A DNA stretch of 64,000 nt from Borrelia recurrentis A1 (GTDB lineage: Bacteria; Spirochaetota; Spirochaetia; Borreliales; Borreliaceae): assembly GCF_000019705.1 (NCBI RefSeq), contig NC_011244.1, positions 806,001-870,000 on the forward strand. Direction: 5' to 3'. The notes beneath the pieces are model-generated. The model saw only the letters and a program-made list of their open reading frames with translations. It searched no databases and was not told where the DNA came from. Below are positions 45,174 through 53,695 of the stretch, piece by piece (positions within the stretch are counted from its first letter, which is position 1; every line of letters begins with the position of its first letter). The position numbers and the translations under genes were made by a program.

Positions 45174-46811
45174 ATGCATAGAAAAATTTTTATTGTCATT
45201 ATGTTAATTTTTTCATGCAACACAATAAGAGATATAGATGACAAACAAATTTATTATGTCCCATCTGAAAGCATAAGTAAGCATATTGAGGACAATAATT
45301 TTGAATTTGCTCTTTCAAGTTATTACAATCTAAGAAATAATGGTTTTGAAATGGAACAGGATATTTTGGATTTAAGAGATAAAGCTTTATCTGGAATTCA
45401 AAATGAATATTTAAATTTGTGCAAATCTAAAGATTATGAGGGAGCATTATTTAAGCTTGAGACTTTAAATTTGTTTGGTATTATGCTTAATGAGAGCAAA
45501 AAGCAATTGATTTTAAAACATCTTGAGAGTTTGAGACATAAGGATCCAATGCTTGCAAGTTTTTTTGCAAAATATTATTTGTTTGATAATAATTTTGATT
45601 TTTTGCAAAATTTTGTTATTCATGAAAAATCTCCTTCAAAAAATGTTTTGCTAGATACAGCTGTATTAACGGTTTGGGTAGATATGGGCACTAAAATTGT
45701 AAATGGTAATAGAGTACCCAATATTGCTTTAGGTTCTTCTTTTGTTATTGATAATCTGAAGGGATATGCTTTGACTAATTATCATGTAATTAGTTCTCAA
45801 GTTAACAGTGATTATAATGGAGTTTCCAATCTTTATGTTAAGCTTCCAAGAGGCAAGGGTGAAAAGCTTCCCGCAGAAGTGATTTCTTATTCAAAAGAGA
45901 TGGATCTTGCATTAATTAAGGTTTCTTTTAAATTAGAGCATCAATTTAATTTGGATTATTCTGCAAATATTAATATTGGAGACAGAATTTATGCTATGGG
46001 TTCTCCTTTGGGATTTGAGAAGACTATTACTTCAGGAATAATTTCTGGTAAGAATAGAAATCTGTTGTCTGTGGGTGATTCTTATCAAATTGATGCTGCC
46101 ATTAATCAGGGAAATTCTGGTGGACCTGTCATCAATGAGAATGGAGGTTTTGTTGGCCTTACATTTGCTGGATTTGTATATTCTCAAGGTCTTAATTTTG
46201 TAATACCTTCAAAATGGGTTTTAAAGGTATTGCCCTTTATGTATAGAGGTGGTGTTTTAAAGAATAATTGGTTGGGTTTTACTTTTTCAGAAAGTTTAAA
46301 TAATTTGGAAATATCGTATGTAGTTCCTAATTCGCCTGCAGATATTGGTGGACTTAGAAGTGGAGATTCTATTTTAAGTGTTAATTCTTTAAAATTTGAT
46401 AGTTTAAGAGAATTACAATATTATATTTTGCAAAGAAAGTCTATGGTAAGTGTTAAATATAAAAGGAATAATAAGGAATACGAGAGTTATTTATATCCCC
46501 AAAATCGACCCGAAAATATTTTTGAGAGTATCATTAATAGAGATTCTTTTAAAAATGTAGTGGGAGCTTTTTTGGGTTTAAATTTAAGTTTTATTGCTGG
46601 AAAAGAGTATAGGGTCGCCAAGGTTTTTGCAAATGGTCTTGGTGATGAATTGAATTTTAGGACTAATGATGAAATTTTTATTTATGATTTAAAATATATT
46701 AGGGATAAGAGAGTATTTATATTATTACTTTATGTTAAAAGATTATTTTCTGGATATTTAGGAGCTCCTTTGCAGCTTATTATTCCTTTTGATTCTATTA
46801 TATTTGTATAA
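45174..46811 (+). CDS. Lipoprotein trypsin-like serine protease with PDZ domain
   Basis: A short lipoprotein signal (LIFSC, cysteine at residue 15) precedes an N-terminal helical part (about 30-150), an S1C protease domain with a full triad (H204 in TNYHV, D244 in EMDLALIKV, S315 in QGNSGGPV) and a PDZ-like domain (about 370-450; VVPNSPADIGGLRSGDSILSVNS). It differs from the ordinary HtrA/DegP by its lipid anchor and the large helical N-terminal part. It may be at the outer face of the inner membrane, at the inner face of the outer membrane, or on the surface. The start is ATG 45174 just after a TTG; the ribosome site is weak. Confidence 0.85.
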   Translation: MHRKIFIVIMLIFSCNTIRDIDDKQIYYVPSESISKHIEDNNFEFALSSYYNLRNNGFEMEQDILDLRDKALSGIQNEYLNLCKSKDYEGALFKLETLNLFGIMLNESKKQLILKHLESLRHKDPMLASFFAKYYLFDNNFDFLQNFVIHEKSPSKNVLLDTAVLTVWVDMGTKIVNGNRVPNIALGSSFVIDNLKGYALTNYHVISSQVNSDYNGVSNLYVKLPRGKGEKLPAEVISYSKEMDLALIKVSFKLEHQFNLDYSANINIGDRIYAMGSPLGFEKTITSGIISGKNRNLLSVGDSYQIDAAINQGNSGGPVINENGGFVGLTFAGFVYSQGLNFVIPSKWVLKVLPFMYRGGVLKNNWLGFTFSESLNNLEISYVVPNSPADIGGLRSGDSILSVNSLKFDSLRELQYYILQRKSMVSVKYKRNNKEYESYLYPQNRPENIFESIINRDSFKNVVGAFLGLNLSFIAGKEYRVAKVFANGLGDELNFRTNDEIFIYDLKYIRDKRVFILLLYVKRLFSGYLGAPLQLIIPFDSIIFV

Positions 46812-46846
46812 ATAAATTGAGCTATGTTTGGGGGGAGTTTGTTTTT

Positions 46847-47953
46847 ATGGGCTTTTATTTGAATTTAGTTAATGGCGATACTCGTTCTAAGCTTGATAAT
46901 ATTGTTTCTATTAGTCATTTTAATTTTAAAGACAATTCAAATCTAATGCTTATTATTGGTCCTATGGGTAGTGGTAAGACAGAATATGCTGCTAAAATTT
47001 ATAAAGATTCTCTTATTATTAAAAATAAATCTTCTGAAATTTTAGCTTCTATCACAAGGGGTCTTAGAAATAGAGCCAATGTATTTTTTATTAGAAATAT
47101 TCTTGATAAAAAAAGATTTAAGAATTATCCTGAGAATGTTATTCCTTATAGAGGCGGTGGGAGTGATGAAATTGATGGTGTTGATTTTGCTAGTGATTCT
47201 TTTGATGTAGGACAATTGATAGAGAAAAATCCTGAATATGGGACTTTTATTATTGATGAGACTTGTTTTTATGATGAGAGATTAGTATTTATTGTAAATA
47301 AGATAGCTTTAGATTTAAATGTATTATTTATACTTCCTACTTTACTTTATAATTTTAGAAAAGAAATATTTAATAATACGGCTAGACTTTTAATAGAGTA
47401 TGCAGATAAAATTTGTAGTCTTGGTGCTTATTGTGAACATATTAATTGTATGGATGAATCTTTTTTGACATATAGATATTATTTTTATGAAGGTAAAGAA
47501 ATAGCCGCACCTTATTTTGATCCTTTATTAATTGTTGGTGGTGATGAGATTGTTGAATCTGCTATTTATCCAAATTATGCTACAAGATGTTTTAAACATC
47601 ATTATCTTGTTGGGAGAGAATATTTTTTTACTATTCTTAAACCTTTTGCATTATTATATATTCAGGGTGATAGAAAATTTCTAGAGAGAGAAATTGTTGA
47701 TTTAAAGAGTAATATTGTAAATTCAAATTTTCAAAAGTCTCTTTTAATTGAGGTTGACGAGAAATATGATATTACCATTTTAGAAAATGTGTTAAAATTG
47801 CCTTTTTTGGCAGAAAGAGCCTTGATTACACTTTCGTTTGAATATAATATCTTAAGTAAAGAAGATTTTAAGGAAATTGTTAATAGATTTTCACTTAGTA
47901 AAGATTATATTCAAAAAGTAATTGTTTCAAGAGAGTATAAGGGAATTTTTTAA
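46847..47953 (+). CDS. Thymidine kinase-like protein with a long C-terminal extension
   Basis: The start is ATG 46847 (MGFYLNLV), nine bases after GGGGGAG; the longer frame from 46817 lacks a ribosome site. The domain of about 250 residues shows Walker A GPMGSGKTEYAAKI, the Walker B-like FIIDETCFYD, AYCEHINC (zinc region) and the lasso/substrate segment IVGGDEIVESAIYPNYATRCFKHHY, all as in bacterial type II thymidine kinase. About 110 residues follow with no family known to me. At 368 residues it is nearly twice the usual length (about 190). Together with tmk, encoded on the opposite strand nearby, it would salvage thymidine to dTDP. Confidence 0.75.
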   Translation: MGFYLNLVNGDTRSKLDNIVSISHFNFKDNSNLMLIIGPMGSGKTEYAAKIYKDSLIIKNKSSEILASITRGLRNRANVFFIRNILDKKRFKNYPENVIPYRGGGSDEIDGVDFASDSFDVGQLIEKNPEYGTFIIDETCFYDERLVFIVNKIALDLNVLFILPTLLYNFRKEIFNNTARLLIEYADKICSLGAYCEHINCMDESFLTYRYYFYEGKEIAAPYFDPLLIVGGDEIVESAIYPNYATRCFKHHYLVGREYFFTILKPFALLYIQGDRKFLEREIVDLKSNIVNSNFQKSLLIEVDEKYDITILENVLKLPFLAERALITLSFEYNILSKEDFKEIVNRFSLSKDYIQKVIVSREYKGIF

Positions 47954-47960
47954 AATAATA

Positions 47961-48578
47961 TTAATAAAAATTTGGTCTTTTTTGAAAAAACTCTTTTGTT
48001 TTTTCAATGCGTATTAATTCTCGTTCGATTATGTCATAGTAGTTAAGTTCTTTTATTTCAATTCTATAATATTCATCTTCCCAATTTGTTATTCCATTAC
48101 CTTGTATCTTGATAAATTTGTATTTGTCTAATTGTTTATGATATGTTAAAGCTTTTTTGTAATAAGAAGTGGCCATTTTATAAAAAATTATGGCTTGATT
48201 TAGGTTTTTAAGAATGCCATCTTTTTTGGGAGTGTTATAAAAATATACATGTTTTGTGTCAAATAAATTACCTAAATATAGATGTTGCTTAACAAGAAGT
48301 AAATTTACATGCATTTTAAAGAACAGCTTATATTTATTCCATTCTTCTTTTGTTTTTATTTGAGCTAGAGAATAATTTGGATTCCCGAATGGATATTTTA
48401 ATGCGTTTTGTAGAAAAAAAATATTCCTTTTATAATTGTCTGGTTTTTTTTGCATATTTTCATTAAAAATAACATACCATTGTTCAGCATAGAAAAATTT
48501 TGATGATGCATTGACGTTAATTATGAGTAAAATTGAAAGTATTATTAAATATAATACAAAAAAGTTATTATGAAACAT
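47961..48578 (-). CDS. Secreted protein of unknown function
   Basis: The 205-residue protein has a signal peptide (about 5-25, ending VNA-S). The mature part is helical and rich in Lys, Tyr and Phe (KFFYAEQWYVIFNENMQKKPDNYKRNIFFLQNALKYPFGNPNYSLAQI; NQAIIFYKMATSYYKKALTYHKQLDKYK), which suggests a TPR-like fold. No family recognised. It converges on the thymidine kinase gene with seven bases between, and is 32 bases downstream of tmk. Confidence 0.7.
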   Translation of the reverse strand: MFHNNFFVLYLIILSILLIINVNASSKFFYAEQWYVIFNENMQKKPDNYKRNIFFLQNALKYPFGNPNYSLAQIKTKEEWNKYKLFFKMHVNLLLVKQHLYLGNLFDTKHVYFYNTPKKDGILKNLNQAIIFYKMATSYYKKALTYHKQLDKYKFIKIQGNGITNWEDEYYRIEIKELNYYDIIERELIRIEKTKEFFQKRPNFY

Positions 48579-48610
48579 ATTTTGTATCCTTCCTTTTGTT
48601 ATATTAGATG

Positions 48611-49219
48611 TTAAAATTTTATTAAATCAAAAATTTTCCTTGCACTTATTTCAAGATCGTGTTCACTTGAGTTTTCAATATATACAATATCAATTAGTTG
48701 ATTAAAAATTTGAAACATTTCCATGTATCTAGAATTTATTTCTTTAAATTTAGCTTCTTCAAATTCAAAAATATCCGCTTGTGTTCTATTTTTTTGAATA
48801 CGTTTAAATGCTATATTGGGGTCTGTTTTTATAAAAAAAAGTTTTTCAGGTAATGGGAAATCTTTATTTAGTTTATACCCTAATTCTCCTTGATATGCTA
48901 TAGATGAAAATAAGTATCTATCGCTTATTACTTTTGTTTGATTTTTATTTAGTATTGTTATTATTCCATTTTGTATATTATATAAATGTTCGTATCTATC
49001 TGCAACGTATAAATGTGCTAATGATACTTTTCGTAAGGGATTTTTAAAGTTGGTCAGTTGTTTTCTTATGAGTTTGCCAATTATTCCTGTTGATGGTTCT
49101 TTTGTAAAATGATATTTCATTTTATTGTTACAGATTTTTTGTAATTTTTGGATTATACTTGTTTTGCCGCTTCCATCAATTCCTTCTATACAATAAAAAT
49201 TTTTTAGGATCTTAGTCAC
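48611..49219 (-). CDS. tmk: Thymidylate kinase
   Basis: The enzyme phosphorylates dTMP to dTDP. P-loop EGIDGSGKTSIIQKL (near residue 12) and the DRY motif ISDRYLFSSIAYQGE identify it; KNRTQADIFEFE is the lid region. At 202 residues it has the normal length. The start is GTG with GGAGA upstream. Divergent from tamB, with a 74-base AT-rich intergenic region. Confidence 0.93.
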   Translation of the reverse strand: MTKILKNFYCIEGIDGSGKTSIIQKLQKICNNKMKYHFTKEPSTGIIGKLIRKQLTNFKNPLRKVSLAHLYVADRYEHLYNIQNGIITILNKNQTKVISDRYLFSSIAYQGELGYKLNKDFPLPEKLFFIKTDPNIAFKRIQKNRTQADIFEFEEAKFKEINSRYMEMFQIFNQLIDIVYIENSSEHDLEISARKIFDLIKF

Positions 49220-49293
49220 AAAAATTATCTCCTTAGATATTTTAGTAATTAGATGCTTACTGTAAATATTATATAATATATATTAATAGATCT

Positions 49294-52200
49294 ATGAATT
49301 TGTTTTTTATAAGGAATAAAGATACCCTATCTTTTATTTGTTCGATTTTAGTTTTTATATTTGTTCTTATTATTTTTGTTTTGTTTGTTCAATTTCAAGT
49401 TTATTCTGCTAGGTTTTTTATTATGAATTATCTTGAGGCAAAATTGGGTTTTAAGATTAAATATAGTAAAATCGATCCTTATTTTTTATCTTCGATTAAA
49501 ATAGACAATTTGGAGTTGAGTTTAAATGAACAAGATAAAGTCTTGATGCATACTGTTAAAGTTAATTTAGATTTATTTAACTTATTTTTAGGAAATGAAA
49601 ATATTATTTTAGATATTTTTGTTAAGGGTAGTACTTTGAATTTTGATTTAAATGATTTTAAAATTCTTAAATCCAAAAGTTCAATTCCTATGAAATTAGA
49701 GTTAAATGATGAAAAAGCTAGTCGTGTAATAATTGGCAAGATGTTTGGTTCCTTTGAAAGTCTTCATATGCATTTAGAAGATATTAATATTAATTTAAAA
49801 TTAGGTTCTGGTAGATTTTTGAGATTTCAAATTAATAATTTTATATTAAAGACTATTGATGATGATTTTTTATTTAATTTTGTTGTTAATTTTGGCCTTC
49901 CTGAAGTTTTATATCCTGATGTTAATAGTGAAAATATTGTTAATTCAGTCTTTTATTTTGAGGGTAAATTTAAAAAAGATCTTGAAGATGGGTATATTAA
50001 CTTTAGTTTTTTAGAATTTTATACAGATTATTTTACTTTTCTTGAACAAGGGTTTCAAATAAATTATTCAAAGGGTAATATTGAGGTTTTTAATATTATA
50101 AGAGAAAATTTGGATTTTAATTTAAAATATGACTTTAACAAAAATTTTTTAAGATTGGATGCTTTGTTTTTTGATATAAATCTTTTAGATTGGATAAAGC
50201 TTAATGATTATTTGAAAAATTATAATAGTTATCTTAATACAAGTTTGAATGGTCAATTTGCGTTTTCTTATGATTTTACAGATAAAGACTTAAGGTATGC
50301 ATTTTTATTAAACTCGTCTTTGAGTGATGATATTGCAGATAAGGAAATTCAGGGTGTTACAATACAAGTTAAAGGTAATGAGGAAATTGCAGATATACAG
50401 AATGCTTTCATAAAACTTAAGAGAGGGTTTGTTGGGTATAAGGGTTATTATTCTTTTAAAAATTTAATGCCGATCGGAAAGCTTGATTTTAAATCAGCCA
50501 AAATATTTAATTTAAATGATATTAATGGGCATTTGAATTTTAGTAAAGAAAAACAGTATTTTTGTGTAAAATCTAAAGATTTTAAAATTGGTAGACTGAA
50601 AATTAAAGATTTAAATTTAAAGACGGATTTTGATTCAAAGAATATCCATGTTGATTATTTGTTAAATTTTGTTAACAATAATTCTACCCTTTCTTTAAAG
50701 GGTGATTTTAATAGGGAAAATTTCAATCTTAATCTAGGTGTTAAAGAGTTTCCTGTGCTTTTCTTTAAAGATATCTTTCCAGAAATTTTTATGAGTAAAA
50801 TCATTCCTGAGTATTTTTTGTCGGGTAAGTATTTAAATTTGAATTCAGATTTTAACTTAAATATTGTTGATTATACTAAGAGTAAATTAAATGATCTTAA
50901 GTTTACTCTATTTTCAAAATTAAGTAATTTTAGTTTAATGTTTGATGCTAGTGGAGAAGGAAATTCTTATAAAGTAAAATACTTTAATTATAATAGTGGC
51001 GATTATGATGTAAATTCTAGTTTTTTGGTACATTTGTTTGATGATAGTTTAAAGATAGATACTAAGTTTCAATATTTAAATAGGAATTATCCTGTTTCTT
51101 TTGAATTTAATTTTAAAGATAGATATGCCAATTTAAAACTTTCACCTAAGGCACAGATCAATTTAACTTATTCTGATTTAATTATAGCTTATTTTTTTGA
51201 TATTAATGATTTTCGTTTTTATAATGGCGATTCTGAAATTTTGTTAAGTATAAATTCTTATGGTGATTATCAAAGAGTGACAGATAATTTGAGTATTATG
51301 TTCTCTAGATTTAGGTTAGATAAAATTTCTATTAATCCTAATTTTAATTTTAATTTTAGTTTTGAAGGTTTATATAAGGATCAAAAAGTTAGTCTTTCAA
51401 ATATTAAGTTTGTGAATAAAAATTCAAATTTACAAGGTCAAGGATATTTAAATTTAAATAATAAGCTTAATGGTAATTTAAATTTGTTTTCACGTTTAAA
51501 TTCTGAACGTTATTTTTTAGGAATTGATACTAATGAGGATGGCAGCTATTTTGTTGGTAGATTTCAGGAATTTAATTTTGATAATTTGAAATTTCTATCA
51601 TTTTTAAGTGGTAAGATTAATGGTAATTTTATACTTAATTTTAAAGATAGTGATTTTTTTAAATATTCTCTTAATGCTTATCTTGAAACAGATGGTCTTT
51701 CTTTGGTAGGTATTCCTACATATTTTTCTTTGAATTTGGGATTGGTTGATAATAATCTTAATATTTATAATATAAAGGCTATTCAAAATAAAAGAGAAGT
51801 TTTAACAGGTAATTTTAGATATGATATTGAAAATTCTATTGGACTTTCTAATTTAAATGTTAATAGTGATCTTTTTTCGTCAAAAGTGAATGCAAGTTTT
51901 CAAATGTTGGAAGATTCAACAGAAGAAGAATTTGGAATTTTAAGGAGTGAAATTGATGGAGAGATTGCATTAAGAGAATTAATGTATAAAGACAAAAATC
52001 TTTCTGAACTTACAATTGAATTTGAAAATAATTCTGAAAGATTGATGATTTCATCAATTGAATATGATTTGATTAGTTATTTATATGAATATGCTAATGG
52101 TAATTTTAATTTGATATTAAATGATTATTTACCCTTTAGTTTTATTGCAACAGGAAACATTGTGAAGGATAAAATTACAAGTAGTATAGGGAATATTAAA

Positions 52201-53685
52201 TTTAATTCAAAATTAATTACAGAAGATTTATTAGTGTCACAATCTCTTTTCAATATTAAGGAACATTTTGTTCTCTATGATCTTGATTTAGTTGGTGAAT
52301 TAGAGCTTGATGGTGATTTATATAATCCAAATCTTAATGGAAAATTTCAGGTTTTAAATGGTTCTATGAGCACTGAATATTTAAAATCATTTAGACAATA
52401 TGGTCAGAGTAGAATTTTAGAGTTAATTGATGTACCAGTTTCTATTAAAGATAATAGTGTTATTATTGAGAATAAATTTCATTTAGATTATTATTCTGCT
52501 GTTGATGTTGTTGCTCATTTAAATCTTAATTTTTTAAGTGATAGTATTGTTGATTATTATAAAATAGATATTAATGTTTCTGGTAATTCTGGGGTACCTA
52601 TTAAATTTGATAAAGTGACTATAAATTTTGTTGGACATGCTTCGGGTGATTTCTTTATTGAAGGTAATTCTGAAGAGATTATGTTTAAGGGAGATTTAAA
52701 TGTCTCTAATGCGTGGGTTTATTTACTTGAAAATTCAATTGTTGACTTATTAATAGATCCTTATAAAAAATCAAAGGATGTTGGAGTATTTAATACTGAT
52801 TCTAAGGGTTTAGATATTGTGACGGATCTTAAAATTAATTTTGATAATAATGTTGCTTTTCATTGGCCAGATAATAAGATTTCCTTTTTAAATGCTGTTA
52901 TTGTAAAAGGAAATACGCTTGAAGTTAAATCAGATACTAAAACAGATGATTTTATTCTTAAGGGTGATTTAAATATTGCAAGTGGTTCTTTTAATTATAA
53001 TGGCAAACAATTTGTGTTTCGAGGTGTATCGTATATATCTTTTAATGAGAATAAAAATAAATTTGATCCTTGGGTAAAAGCTGAGGCTACAAATATTGTT
53101 AAAGATGGTGGTGAAAATTTATTTATAACTATGACTATAGATAGTCCTTTAAGTTTATGGAATTTTAAGTTTTCATCTTATCCTGCGAGAACAGAACAAG
53201 AGATTAAATATCTCTTGTCAAATGCAATAATTGGAGGAGGTAAACATGGTTTACAATCGGCAGGTGTAAATACGCTTGAAATGGCACTTGGACTAGTTGG
53301 TGATATCCTGATTGATTTGATCATACAACCTATTGAAGATTATATGCGTTCTGTATTAAAATTAGACCTACTGAGTATAAAAACGGATATACTAAGGAAT
53401 GCTATTGGTACTTTGAGAAATTCTCCTACGTTTGTAGGTGTTCTTGATAAAACAAATGTTACAGTGGGTAAATATATTCTTGATGGTGTTTTTGCCAAAG
53501 CAGGATTTGGATTTTTAATAGAAGAAATAACACCATTTTCTCAAAATTTAAATTTTAGTATTAATCTTGGTCTTGAACTTGATTCTCCGTTTTTCTTTAT
53601 TGATTATACTTTTGACTATAATTTTATGAAGCATGGTTATGGTTTCGGGAGCCAGGTGTCTATTTTTTGGAAATTTAAATATTGA
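49294..53685 (+). CDS. tamB: TamB-like translocation and assembly protein
   Basis: The 1463-residue protein has one N-terminal membrane anchor (about 12-36) and a very long periplasmic beta-helix-like body of repeated strand-rich segments, ending in the DUF490 domain (about 1180-1463; VKGNTLEVKSDTKTDDFILKGDLNIASGSFNYNGKQFVFRGVSYISF). TamB bridges inner and outer membranes and works with BamA/TamA in outer-membrane protein assembly or phospholipid transport. In spirochaetes, TamB is reported to pair with BamA, as no TamA exists; bamA follows after ten bases. The ATG lacks a strong ribosome site. Confidence 0.93.
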   Translation: MNLFFIRNKDTLSFICSILVFIFVLIIFVLFVQFQVYSARFFIMNYLEAKLGFKIKYSKIDPYFLSSIKIDNLELSLNEQDKVLMHTVKVNLDLFNLFLGNENIILDIFVKGSTLNFDLNDFKILKSKSSIPMKLELNDEKASRVIIGKMFGSFESLHMHLEDININLKLGSGRFLRFQINNFILKTIDDDFLFNFVVNFGLPEVLYPDVNSENIVNSVFYFEGKFKKDLEDGYINFSFLEFYTDYFTFLEQGFQINYSKGNIEVFNIIRENLDFNLKYDFNKNFLRLDALFFDINLLDWIKLNDYLKNYNSYLNTSLNGQFAFSYDFTDKDLRYAFLLNSSLSDDIADKEIQGVTIQVKGNEEIADIQNAFIKLKRGFVGYKGYYSFKNLMPIGKLDFKSAKIFNLNDINGHLNFSKEKQYFCVKSKDFKIGRLKIKDLNLKTDFDSKNIHVDYLLNFVNNNSTLSLKGDFNRENFNLNLGVKEFPVLFFKDIFPEIFMSKIIPEYFLSGKYLNLNSDFNLNIVDYTKSKLNDLKFTLFSKLSNFSLMFDASGEGNSYKVKYFNYNSGDYDVNSSFLVHLFDDSLKIDTKFQYLNRNYPVSFEFNFKDRYANLKLSPKAQINLTYSDLIIAYFFDINDFRFYNGDSEILLSINSYGDYQRVTDNLSIMFSRFRLDKISINPNFNFNFSFEGLYKDQKVSLSNIKFVNKNSNLQGQGYLNLNNKLNGNLNLFSRLNSERYFLGIDTNEDGSYFVGRFQEFNFDNLKFLSFLSGKINGNFILNFKDSDFFKYSLNAYLETDGLSLVGIPTYFSLNLGLVDNNLNIYNIKAIQNKREVLTGNFRYDIENSIGLSNLNVNSDLFSSKVNASFQMLEDSTEEEFGILRSEIDGEIALRELMYKDKNLSELTIEFENNSERLMISSIEYDLISYLYEYANGNFNLILNDYLPFSFIATGNIVKDKITSSIGNIKFNSKLITEDLLVSQSLFNIKEHFVLYDLDLVGELELDGDLYNPNLNGKFQVLNGSMSTEYLKSFRQYGQSRILELIDVPVSIKDNSVIIENKFHLDYYSAVDVVAHLNLNFLSDSIVDYYKIDINVSGNSGVPIKFDKVTINFVGHASGDFFIEGNSEEIMFKGDLNVSNAWVYLLENSIVDLLIDPYKKSKDVGVFNTDSKGLDIVTDLKINFDNNVAFHWPDNKISFLNAVIVKGNTLEVKSDTKTDDFILKGDLNIASGSFNYNGKQFVFRGVSYISFNENKNKFDPWVKAEATNIVKDGGENLFITMTIDSPLSLWNFKFSSYPARTEQEIKYLLSNAIIGGGKHGLQSAGVNTLEMALGLVGDILIDLIIQPIEDYMRSVLKLDLLSIKTDILRNAIGTLRNSPTFVGVLDKTNVTVGKYILDGVFAKAGFGFLIEEITPFSQNLNFSINLGLELDSPFFFIDYTFDYNFMKHGYGFGSQVSIFWKFKY

Positions 53686-53695
53686 GGGGTTTGAA

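Noticed and set aside
46817-46846. Longer N-terminus for the thymidine kinase gene from TTG 46817
   Set aside because: The GGGGGAG ribosome site lies inside this stretch and points to ATG 46847.
53633-53695. Upstream extension of bamA overlapping tamB
   Set aside because: The extension lacks a ribosome site and would put the signal peptide over 25 residues inside the protein; GTG 53696 with GAGGGG fits much better.
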